DNA from: a virus
Direction: 5' to 3' (one strand)
IMG/VR virus record: IMGVR_UViG_3300027963_000302
Location: 1-25,749 of that record
Length of the DNA: 25,749 bases
Part shown: positions 19,260-25,749 of the stretch, one piece after another
Numbering within the stretch: position 1 is the first letter of the stretch
Layout of the letters: each line of letters opens with the position of its first letter
The notes under the pieces: generated by a model
What the model was told of the DNA's origin: nothing
The model's input: the letters and a program-made list of their open reading frames with translations, nothing else
Database searches by the model: none
Program-made: the position numbers and the translations under genes

Positions 19260-19901
19260 TTAGAACGGGACGTTTTCGCCGTCTCCGCTCTTGTCTCCGA
19301 TTTTAACAGGTGATGCAGAAGCTTCGCCAAACTCCTTGGAGCCACGGATCTTCTCCTGCAACCACTCCGGCATGTCATTGAATTGCCCTCCGTTCTTCTG
19401 CTCGATCTCGTAGTAGATTTGATCGTTTACAGTCGATTCGGGAGCTTTGAGTCCCTTCGGGAGCTTGGAAGCTCCGGCAATCGCGCAATACTGCCGTCCC
19501 TGCTGGCTTGTCTTGTGGATCAAGGTCAGCATGGCTGGCTTTCCAAGAAGGTTCTTCAGGCTGAACGCTTTCAGCTCTGAGGCTGTGAACGTCTGCCCCC
19601 GCCATTGTTCCAGAAGCTTCCGAAGGCTGGCTTTTTCGCCAAGGCTACGGGTCTGCTCGATGGATACGATCATGGGTTTGCTGATCTTGGTGCGCTTGCC
19701 GTTCTCCTCGACCTCAAACTCATCGGTCTGGTCGGGGAGTTCGAAACTCAAGCGGACTTTTGGAGTCCACTTCTCCTGACCATCCCAATTGGTTTTCTGG
19801 TGACCGAGGTCAACCAAGCTGTACAGGATGCCGACAGTTGCTCCGGCTTCCGGCAATTTACGCTCGGTGTTTTTTGATGCTTCACTTAGGGTTAGTGCCA
19901 T
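19260..19901 (-). CDS. Single-stranded DNA-binding-like protein
   Basis: A 213-residue protein starting MALTLSEASKNTERKLPEAG. The middle region (VGILYSLVDLGHQKTNWDGQ, VRLSFELPD, then SLGEKASLRKLLEQWRG) matches a recurrent phage protein found beside recombination nucleases and thought to be OB-fold and DNA-binding. The C-terminus is GDKSGDGENVPF, an acidic tail ending in Pro-Phe like the DDDIPF tail that bacterial SSB uses to contact partner enzymes. AAAGGAG lies eight bases before the ATG, one of the strongest ribosome binding sites in the window, consistent with high expression. I cannot confirm ssDNA binding. Confidence 0.65.
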   Translation of the reverse strand: MALTLSEASKNTERKLPEAGATVGILYSLVDLGHQKTNWDGQEKWTPKVRLSFELPDQTDEFEVEENGKRTKISKPMIVSIEQTRSLGEKASLRKLLEQWRGQTFTASELKAFSLKNLLGKPAMLTLIHKTSQQGRQYCAIAGASKLPKGLKAPESTVNDQIYYEIEQKNGGQFNDMPEWLQEKIRGSKEFGEASASPVKIGDKSGDGENVPF

Positions 19902-19914
19902 TTTAGTATCTCCT

Positions 19915-20367
19915 TTATTTATTTGGGTTTATTGGTTGTCTGTATGTGGGGTAAAGTTCGTCTGGTTTGCTGATCCAAAATCCTCCTCCTACTGCTGTGT
20001 TCGTTGGCATGTGTTCGATATTGACATTGGCGGGTGCGATCTGTCTAGCTAATTCGCATACATCATCCGCGCGCATGATAACAAGCCATTCCTTTCGACC
20101 ATTACGCCTAAAGAATACAGATGGGATCTTTCCCTGTGGGCAATCGTTCTGCGCCTGAGTCATCCACTCCTCTGGTTTCAAGGCCTCACATCGCTTGCCC
20201 TCAATATGGAACGGAAAGTTCTCGCAAACCACATCTCCTGAGCCACCTTCGGGATTACCGGCATATTGCTGAGTTCTTCTGGCCTTTTGCCATCCCTGAT
20301 CGCGCAAATACTTTGCAAGTTCGCGCTCACCAGCAGCACCTTTAGCCCGACTATTTATTTTTCCCAT
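19915..20367 (-). CDS. Holliday-junction-resolvase-like nuclease
   Basis: A 150-residue protein beginning MGKINSRAKGAAGERELAKY. The Hjc/PD-(D/E)XK-type active site can be traced as Glu14 in GERE, Asp45 in GGSGDVV and the E-x-K pair Glu56/Lys58 in FHIEGK. The RRTQQYAGNPEGGSGD segment before the Asp is typical of phage resolvases. It should cut branched DNA intermediates before packaging. It has GGAG six bases before the ATG and overlaps the preceding gene by 13 bases. Confidence in fold is good; junction specificity is inferred. Confidence 0.72.
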   Translation of the reverse strand: MGKINSRAKGAAGERELAKYLRDQGWQKARRTQQYAGNPEGGSGDVVCENFPFHIEGKRCEALKPEEWMTQAQNDCPQGKIPSVFFRRNGRKEWLVIMRADDVCELARQIAPANVNIEHMPTNTAVGGGFWISKPDELYPTYRQPINPNK

Positions 20368-20588
20368 TTTAGCTCCACAGTCAGGTCTGTTGATTCGTCG
20401 CCATCGACGCTGAATTTTGGAAGCCCCTCTTTGGCTCCATCAATAAACTCCTTAATTGCGCGCTGAGATATCGTAAAAGACCTGCTTTTTGACTCCATGC
20501 ACATCGAACCAATCAGGAAAACAAGAAAATCTCTCTGGAGTTTTGATCCCAATCTGTGAATTGAGATTTTACTGGAATTTTCGGACAT
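20355..20588 (-). CDS. Unknown 77-residue protein
   Basis: Starts MSENSSKISIHRLGSKLQRD and continues FLVFLIGSMCMESKSRSFTI with a mildly hydrophobic patch. It ends with an acidic beta-like part (DGDESTDLTVELKWEK). It overlaps the resolvase-like gene by 13 bases. No family was recognised. Confidence 0.55.
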   Translation of the reverse strand: MSENSSKISIHRLGSKLQRDFLVFLIGSMCMESKSRSFTISQRAIKEFIDGAKEGLPKFSVDGDESTDLTVELKWEK

Positions 20589-20643
20589 CCCACTATGGCT
20601 AGGGATTCATCCGGTATCGGTCAACAACAAAAATAACCGCTAT

Positions 20644-20823
20644 TCAATTTCTATAATACTTATTAGCTTCGCTTATGTCCCTGTTAAACTGACGCATCAT
20701 TTCAAAAACAGTAAGATTCTCTTTAATCTCAGGATGCTTGTTGAGCCATTTAATAGCATCCTCAAAGGACTCAATATTCCTCATGGCCTCCTCAAACTTT
20801 GCCCAAGCTTCTTCTTCCGTCAT
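20644..20823 (-). CDS. Unknown 59-residue helical protein
   Basis: I chose ATG 20823, which forms an ATGA overlap with the endonuclease-like gene; the open extension to 20889 overlaps that gene heavily. The protein reads MTEEEAWAKFEEAMRNIESF then EDAIKWLNKHPEIKENLTVF and ends basic. It is a compact helical, acidic protein. Function unknown. Confidence 0.6.
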   Translation of the reverse strand: MTEEEAWAKFEEAMRNIESFEDAIKWLNKHPEIKENLTVFEMMRQFNRDISEANKYYRN

Positions 20824-21203
20824 AGATTTAGGAATATGCGCCACCCCTGGCCGGTGGATGGACAAAGTTTTGTGGTCAAAGTCTTGCACTTAGCGATTGG
20901 CAACAACCAGAATATGTCATCCTGCATCGCCCAGCAAGCAACGTAGTCCACGTTTGTAATTGGCCTTTTTGGGATATTGAATCCGTTTCCAATAGATGTC
21001 GTAAACCTGTATTTAGTCCTTCCGGTTTCGATTGTTTGCGCTGTTTTAACTTGGATACGAGTAAATTTTCCGTTCTTTTCAGCTACAAGGTCGTATCCGG
21101 AAAAGTCCTCGTATGGAAGAAGCACATTGTAGCCACATCGTAGCAAGGCTCCTGTAACCCTGGAGACACCTACCGCTCCAACTTGTCTTGATCCTAGCTT
21201 CAT
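20820..21203 (-). CDS. PD-(D/E)XK endonuclease-like protein
   Basis: From ATG 21203 the protein is 127 residues (MKLGSRQVGAVGVSRVTGAL). A GTG at 21221 would add six. The core matches the small PD-(D/E)XK endonuclease fold related to group I intron endonucleases and Hjc: GYDLVAEKNGKFTRIQVKTA at 37-56, with Asp38 and the Q-x-K pair Gln51/Lys53. The rest is beta-rich, with ITNVDYVACWAMQDDIFWLL in the middle. It is the first gene of the long minus-strand operon, divergent from the secreted-repeat gene. It has no good ribosome binding site. Whether it is a homing nuclease or a phage repair nuclease is undecided. Confidence 0.65.
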   Translation of the reverse strand: MKLGSRQVGAVGVSRVTGALLRCGYNVLLPYEDFSGYDLVAEKNGKFTRIQVKTAQTIETGRTKYRFTTSIGNGFNIPKRPITNVDYVACWAMQDDIFWLLPIAKCKTLTTKLCPSTGQGWRIFLNL

Positions 21204-21246
21204 ATTTAGTGTTGACTGCACATGTAAATTAATACAGACTTTTTAT

Positions 21247-21609
21247 ATGAAAACCACACAAATCCTATTAAGTCTCATTATCGCAACCTCCACAGTCAAC
21301 GCCCAAGAAGTCCTTGAGGCTATTGATGCTGTCACCGGAGGAGTTTATGACGGAGGCGGAGCCTTCGCTCGCGCTGGTAATGTTGCTGTTGGGTCTGGCG
21401 GGGCGATTATCCAAGCTGGAACAACATTCTTTACACCAACAGGAGTCGTTCAGCAGGCAGGATGTTCTTATCTTACGGCTCATGGTACAACAGTAAGGGC
21501 TGGCGATTCCTTCGTTTCAAATAAATCAACAGTTGTTTATGCTGATGGCGTGTTTGCTGGTACGCATCCATCGGTTGTTGCCGGATGCACGATTTTGAAG
21601 TCTAAATAA
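21247..21609 (+). CDS. Secreted 14-residue-repeat protein on the opposite strand
   Basis: A 120-residue protein with a clear signal peptide (KTTQILLSLIIATSTVNA, cleavage likely after Ala19). The mature part is Gly/Ala/Val/Thr-rich. Ala-Gly (or Ala-Asp) occurs at residues 43, 57, 71, 85 and 99, an exact 14-residue period, suggesting a small beta-solenoid. Two or three Cys are present. It is the only plus-strand gene between two long minus-strand operons and ends exactly where the convergent muramidase gene ends. That is the position of a moron-type cargo gene. It may act in the host envelope or after lysis. No family was recognised and no ribosome binding site is obvious. Confidence 0.65.
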   Translation: MKTTQILLSLIIATSTVNAQEVLEAIDAVTGGVYDGGGAFARAGNVAVGSGGAIIQAGTTFFTPTGVVQQAGCSYLTAHGTTVRAGDSFVSNKSTVVYADGVFAGTHPSVVAGCTILKSK

Positions 21610-22326
21610 TCAACCATTGCCAAACAGGGCAAATCGGTTGTTTATCCTGTTCTGCAATCCATTCAGGAACTTCTTCCTGTCTGGATTTTGGGTTGCCATC
21701 CGCAATTCATCATTCCATTGAGCCTTGCTTGCCTCAAGCATGAGGCTCTTGGGGTCAACTTTGCTCATGGCCTCAATTGTTTTTGGCCCAATAGCCCCGT
21801 CAACTTTTACGGGCGCACCGAGGACATTTAACGCCTGTTGCATGTACTTTGTTGCACCGCCCACACCTCGATTAAACGCTAGATCTTGTGCGAATGGCCT
21901 GACTGCGTCCGGAAGCTTTTGAGTGAATGGAGATGTGTATTGGACAACGTATTCTGCGGCGGCTTGTTCTCTTTGTTCTGGCGGTAGGGATGAGATGGCT
22001 TTGAACGCATCAGGATGATACTTATTGTTGATTCCGGCTACCTCGTAACTTCCACCCATATCACCAGATGGCAACTTGTAGACTGAAAGATTTCCGCTCT
22101 TATCACGCCTAGCCTCAAAATCCACAGTTTTCATCGCGGCAGAAACTAGCGGGTCAAGACCATTATTGTTTTGCACCAGAGGTAGTGCTTCATTCATGCG
22201 CTCAAGTTGCGGGTTCTTTGGTGTTTCAATTTCTTTGCGGATAGATGAGTCCATAATGTCCCTTTCAATCTTTTTGGGTATGAAGTTCGACTGCCTTTCG
22301 GCTCCGTACACTTGGAACGATGCCAT
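21610..22326 (-). CDS. GH108-like muramidase / peptidoglycan hydrolase
   Basis: A 238-residue candidate endolysin or virion lysin that cuts glycan strands. Residues about 63-110 hold MKTVDFEARRDKSGN (Glu71 at the usual catalytic position) and GGSYEVAGINNKYHPDA. This is a divergent version of the GH108 EGGxxxxPxDxGGxTxxGI block. PFAQDLAFNRGVGGATKYMQ (144-163) and KVDGAIGPKTIEAM (174-187) form a peptidoglycan-binding_3-like second domain. It is coupled to an ejection-type protein just upstream and lies far from the holin-like gene. A role in cell-wall penetration at infection is as likely as lysis. It ends with zero bases between it and the convergent secreted gene. Confidence 0.75.
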   Translation of the reverse strand: MASFQVYGAERQSNFIPKKIERDIMDSSIRKEIETPKNPQLERMNEALPLVQNNNGLDPLVSAAMKTVDFEARRDKSGNLSVYKLPSGDMGGSYEVAGINNKYHPDAFKAISSLPPEQREQAAAEYVVQYTSPFTQKLPDAVRPFAQDLAFNRGVGGATKYMQQALNVLGAPVKVDGAIGPKTIEAMSKVDPKSLMLEASKAQWNDELRMATQNPDRKKFLNGLQNRINNRFALFGNG

Positions 22327-22327
22327 A

Positions 22328-24400
22328 TTATTTACCCAATGAGCCTTGGATTGCCTGCTTCTTTAGCAATTTAGCCATCGCATCCAGGTCGGGATCATCC
22401 TCGTCATTTGCCAAAGCTTGTAGGCTTGCAACTGCTGACGGGACTTGGTTTGGCTTGATGTCAATGTTCTTGGCCAACCAGCGCACATACCTTGGATCTG
22501 TAAAGAGTTTTGACCCAAGATAACTTGATGCAAGAAGTCCTGCCACACCGCCCGCCGCGCCAAACCTTCCGGCACCAATTGAACCAAAAGCGGTTGTTGC
22601 CAATGCAATCGGAACAAGTCCAGCAGCTGTACCCGCCGGATTTGCAAGGACGTTGCCACCACCACGAATAAGCTCGGAGGCTTTTGCAATTTTATTGATG
22701 TCGCTCAAGAATCCAGATCCATATCTTCCGAAAAGCTGTTGCTTGGCTGGATTGCTCAATTTATTAAAATTTGTTAAAAAAGTATTTGAAGACCAAATAT
22801 CTCCAGCCATGTTCTGCGCGCTAGGCGCAGACTTGCCCATCCTGTCAACGAATGTGGTTGTTATTGCCTTCTGTTCTTCCGGTTTAAGGCTTTTCATAAG
22901 CGCTCCGAGCCTTGTTCCGCCTGATTTTGAGCCTTCAAAAGCCGAGTTGTAGATCAATTCAGGCTCATTCTTGTTGATGAAACTTTGAAGCTTGTCAGCG
23001 CGATCATGCAATGTTCTTGAGTAATTGCTTGCCCTGTTAAACAGGTTTAATGCCTTGTTGCCTTGCTCTGCCGCCAATGCCTTAATGTCCTCAGTAAGGC
23101 CAGCATAAAGCATCTTAAATTCACGCCTTGGAACATCGTTTAGCAGACTTATTCCCGACAGAGCATTTCCTATTTTGCTCCTAAGAACCCTAAGTGCTTC
23201 AACACTCAGCGTTCCCGTCTTTTTGATGTCGCTTTGAAAATCAGACTTAATTTTGGCAAGCATTGGATTTTCCATTCCAGCGCTCAATGCAGGGGCGCCG
23301 GGGATTGGTTCTGTAACGTCTTTAAGCATTGCTTGGAAATTATCAACGCTACTCTGAGTTTTTGGCGGAAGAAGCGTTTCAAGATTATTGTAAAGCCTGG
23401 ATTCAACAACACGCTTTTGAGCGAAAGCCTTTGGTACTCCTTCTTTGATTCCTGTTCCGGCAACAGTAGGCTCCTTAACCGGAGATAATTCTTCTGTAAT
23501 CCTAGCAAGAAAATCTTTGAGTTTATTTTGTTGTTTTGTCCCAAAATCACGAAGAACATCATACGATCCAGGCACCTTGGCCATGCTTGCTTCAACAGCC
23601 TTAATTGGTGTTGATTGTGTAGCCTGCCCTGCGGATGGGGTAATCCCAGCCTGCTCAAAAGCCCTGATATTTGAAGCAACATCCTCTGCGCTTGCTCCAC
23701 CTCTTAACAATCCCCTCAATCCTTGTTCGCCAAGAGTTGCCGCGCTAGGAATCATGAGTCCGCCAACTCCTGCCGCCATTTGACCCATCGGCCCTGCTCC
23801 AGTTTGTCTTGCAATATCAGATGCAACTCCTGAACCAACAGCCTGCAATGACTGTAGGGCTGGCTTTTCTGTCAGAATATTTCCAACACCGCGCAACACG
23901 GGAGACGTTGCCTGCTGGAGAGCTTTTCCAGCACCAAGTGTAGGAACCATTGATGTTCCGGCCTCAATTGCTGCCTGCGATACCTTTTCCATCGGAGTGA
24001 CAGGATTTGGTAATCCTGCCTCATTCTTCAGTTGCTCAAGAACGTCGCCCAACGCAGGAAGCTTTCCTTTTGCGCCAAGCATTCCTGCTATTGCATTGTA
24101 AACTCTAGGTGCGTAATCAGTAATTGCTCCAGCGGTTGCTCCAGCAAGCGCACCTGGAACTGCTCCAATCCCGCCAACAACCGAGCCAATTCCAGCTCCA
24201 GCCAATGCTCCTGTTGTAACCGGATTGATTGCAGCGCGAGCTGTCAGGCCAGCTTGCCTTGCAATATAATCTCCAGTACTTGTTGGACCCTCGGCAGTCT
24301 TTACTTCATTTAGGTCGGATACAAATTTATTTATCTGTTCCGGAGTTGAATTTTCCGGAAGGTCAAACTGACCGACTCCAGGCACATCTAGGATTGGCAT
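22328..24400 (-). CDS. DNA ejection / internal virion protein
   Basis: A 690-residue protein beginning MPILDVPGVGQFDLPENSTP, an N-terminus common to phage ejection proteins. Residues about 58-95 are Gly/Ala-rich and hydrophobic (GALAGAGIGSVVGGIGAVPG), as is a second region near 600-640. Such membrane-active segments let these proteins form a channel for DNA entry. The centre is long charged helix. It overlaps the upstream virion gene by TAATG and is followed two bases later by the muramidase gene, so the pair may act together at the envelope. Called by composition, size and neighbourhood; sequence identity to a named family was not tested. Confidence 0.65.
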   Translation of the reverse strand: MPILDVPGVGQFDLPENSTPEQINKFVSDLNEVKTAEGPTSTGDYIARQAGLTARAAINPVTTGALAGAGIGSVVGGIGAVPGALAGATAGAITDYAPRVYNAIAGMLGAKGKLPALGDVLEQLKNEAGLPNPVTPMEKVSQAAIEAGTSMVPTLGAGKALQQATSPVLRGVGNILTEKPALQSLQAVGSGVASDIARQTGAGPMGQMAAGVGGLMIPSAATLGEQGLRGLLRGGASAEDVASNIRAFEQAGITPSAGQATQSTPIKAVEASMAKVPGSYDVLRDFGTKQQNKLKDFLARITEELSPVKEPTVAGTGIKEGVPKAFAQKRVVESRLYNNLETLLPPKTQSSVDNFQAMLKDVTEPIPGAPALSAGMENPMLAKIKSDFQSDIKKTGTLSVEALRVLRSKIGNALSGISLLNDVPRREFKMLYAGLTEDIKALAAEQGNKALNLFNRASNYSRTLHDRADKLQSFINKNEPELIYNSAFEGSKSGGTRLGALMKSLKPEEQKAITTTFVDRMGKSAPSAQNMAGDIWSSNTFLTNFNKLSNPAKQQLFGRYGSGFLSDINKIAKASELIRGGGNVLANPAGTAAGLVPIALATTAFGSIGAGRFGAAGGVAGLLASSYLGSKLFTDPRYVRWLAKNIDIKPNQVPSAVASLQALANDEDDPDLDAMAKLLKKQAIQGSLGK

Positions 24401-25365
24401 TATTTTGGAATGACAATTCTGCCGTTTGCGTCAATAGTTGTTGTAATTACCTGTCTGGATGGAGCGCCGGTTGCGTCTGCTTTTTCTGCAGATTTCTTTC
24501 CTGCGCCCATAGCCTCGCGAAGATCATCCGGAAGTAATGTATCTGGAATATCATATCCAACATCACGAAGAACCTGTAATTTTGTTAAATATTCGCGCCT
24601 TCTTTGTGCTGTAAAGGCTGTCATCCTATCCTTAAAATCATTTGAGGTGGGATCTCCTATTTCAGCCCTAAATCTTTTAGCTTCGTCATCCGTTACTGCG
24701 CCACCTGACCTGGCCTTCAATATCTGATTATTCACACCAGAAAATGATTGCATCATTTTGGTGTAATCAGGATTTCCAACTGTTGCGGCAAGAGCTGGGT
24801 TAACTCTTCCCATTAGTGGACCATAAAGATTTGGGCTTGAAATTGAATCAACAGTAGATTTACCAAGATCCACAAGAGATTTATAGTCTGTAAGCTCATC
24901 AATTTTATTAACTGGGAGCTTTTTCATCATATCTTTTGCAGATTTGTATGAATCATCCCTAGCTACAGTAAGCGCTTGAGCCAATGCTGTATCTCCAGAT
25001 GCTTGTGCTTCTGCAATTGATTTATTTGCATAAGCAAGACCCCTTGCCATTGTATTGAATTGGTTCTGCTTAATTGCTAGAGCGTCATCAGATGAAAACA
25101 TCGCAGGAACATTTCCGTATCCCTGTACTGCAACTTGACCACCAAATTGCCCCATTCTTTGCATTGCAACAGCACGCCTTCCTGGGGTTGTATTTGGATC
25201 ATTGTAAACGGCGTATTCCTGATCTGCTGCAACGCCCTGCTCCTCCGGAGTCATGGTTCTTGGATCTGACTGCAGGCTCCTGACATTAAGATCAACAAGC
25301 CTGCGACGAAGCTCATTTTCCCTTTTGGTTTCAGGCCCCTCAAAATTAAAGCTTAAACCACCCAT
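24400..25365 (-). CDS. Virion structural protein (ejection-cluster type)
   Basis: A 321-residue, mostly helical protein. AGGAG seven bases before the ATG overlaps the preceding stop. It contains LKARSGGAVTDDEAKRFRAE (about 216-235), a motif widely seen in phage internal virion proteins, and a Gln/Ala/Asn-rich N-terminal third. The C-terminus is TTTIDANGRIVIPK. It is encoded between two other putative virion genes and coupled to the large ejection-type protein. No enzyme signature is visible. Likely a partner of the ejection apparatus. Confidence 0.6.
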   Translation of the reverse strand: MGGLSFNFEGPETKRENELRRRLVDLNVRSLQSDPRTMTPEEQGVAADQEYAVYNDPNTTPGRRAVAMQRMGQFGGQVAVQGYGNVPAMFSSDDALAIKQNQFNTMARGLAYANKSIAEAQASGDTALAQALTVARDDSYKSAKDMMKKLPVNKIDELTDYKSLVDLGKSTVDSISSPNLYGPLMGRVNPALAATVGNPDYTKMMQSFSGVNNQILKARSGGAVTDDEAKRFRAEIGDPTSNDFKDRMTAFTAQRRREYLTKLQVLRDVGYDIPDTLLPDDLREAMGAGKKSAEKADATGAPSRQVITTTIDANGRIVIPK

Positions 25366-25375
25366 ATATTTACTC

Positions 25376-25749
25376 CTATCTGCTGAATGAGAATGAGGGC
25401 ATTAGCGAACCAATGCCTCCAGCAATCTGAGCAAACTGTTGCGCACCCGAAGGTTGGCTGGCAACTGCCCTTGTATAATCACCATAAGTTTGAGCCTGAT
25501 AGTTAGACATCGTATTGTAGATGCTCGCAGCCTGACCGCTCATAGTAACAGGGATTGCTGGATTCGTTGTCTGGTAGAACTGGCTGGCATAAGGCTGAGT
25601 ATTGAACTGACCAGGTTGAGCCTGGTTTGCATTGATATAATTCTGGAATTGGCCTTGCTGGTTGGCAAGACGCGCATTCCCAAGATTGTATAGCGAAGGT
25701 CCGGAAGCCACAAAACCAGCAGCCGCTCCAAGTCTGTTTTGCTGTAGCG
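25376..25749 (-). CDS. Gln/Asn-rich virion protein, C-terminal part (runs off right edge)
   Basis: The frame is open to the window edge (124 codons visible), so this is the C-terminal part of a longer gene. A GTG at 25711 could be read as a start, but coding-like sequence (LQQNRLGAAAGF) continues upstream. The protein is Gln/Asn/Ala/Tyr-rich and low in charge (ANQQGQFQNYINANQAQPGQ), and ends GIGSLMPSFSFSR. The composition is common in tail-knob or internal virion proteins. It is followed ten bases later by the next virion gene. Confidence 0.6.
   Translation of the reverse strand, partial: LQQNRLGAAAGFVASGPSLYNLGNARLANQQGQFQNYINANQAQPGQFNTQPYASQFYQTTNPAIPVTMSGQAASIYNTMSNYQAQTYGDYTRAVASQPSGAQQFAQIAGGIGSLMPSFSFSR

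Noticed and set aside
23284-23700. 138-codon frame inside the ejection protein gene on the same strand
   Set aside because: Leu/Gln-rich shifted frame of a repetitive gene, with no coupled start and no ribosome binding site.

Overview
The window is a piece of a double-stranded DNA tailed-bacteriophage genome, of mid GC content and very densely packed. It is open at both ends. A scaffold-like gene runs off the left edge and a virion-protein gene runs off the right edge. The host is most likely a Gram-negative bacterium: there is a lipoprotein in a spanin-like position, a heptosyltransferase-like glycosyltransferase and a muramidase-type lysin. A P22- or podovirus-like particle is suggested by the large Ala/Gly-rich ejection-type protein and by the order terS, terL, portal, scaffold. 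I cannot name the phage or the host genus.

Layout. (1) 1-5936, minus strand: small terminase, large terminase, a compact lysis-like group (holin-like, spanin-like, lipoprotein), portal, a SAM methyltransferase, two small genes and the start of a scaffold-like gene. (2) 6147-9531, plus strand: an island led by an Amidoligase_2-family enzyme and a class II glutamine amidotransferase, followed by six small genes, two of them Cys-rich, closed by a strong intrinsic terminator. (3) 9532-9857: a convergent intergenic region with three DnaA-box-like direct repeats between opposed terminators, a candidate replication origin. (4) 9858-21203, minus strand: the early/replication region. It holds a primase, a RepA-like helicase, an SSB-like protein, three PD-(D/E)XK-type nucleases, a C5 cytosine methyltransferase, two glycosyltransferases, a 2-oxoglutarate oxygenase and many small genes. 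Nearly all are linked by ATGA, GTGA or TAATG overlaps. (5) 21247-21609, plus strand: a lone secreted 14-residue-repeat protein. (6) 21610-25749, minus strand: a GH108-like muramidase and virion/ejection proteins.

How the parts work together. The primase, helicase, SSB-like protein and nucleases form a replication/recombination set next to the candidate origin. The methyltransferase may protect phage DNA. The glycosyltransferases and oxygenase may modify DNA, virion or host envelope. The amidoligase plus amidotransferase pair is the best candidate for an unusual peptide- or amide-modifying pathway.

Most striking points. The cytosine methyltransferase gene has a second open frame of 365 codons over almost its whole length, and that frame also reads like a recurrent phage protein. 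The large terminase has no normal start codon ahead of its conserved N-terminus. One small gene is split by a -1 frameshift.
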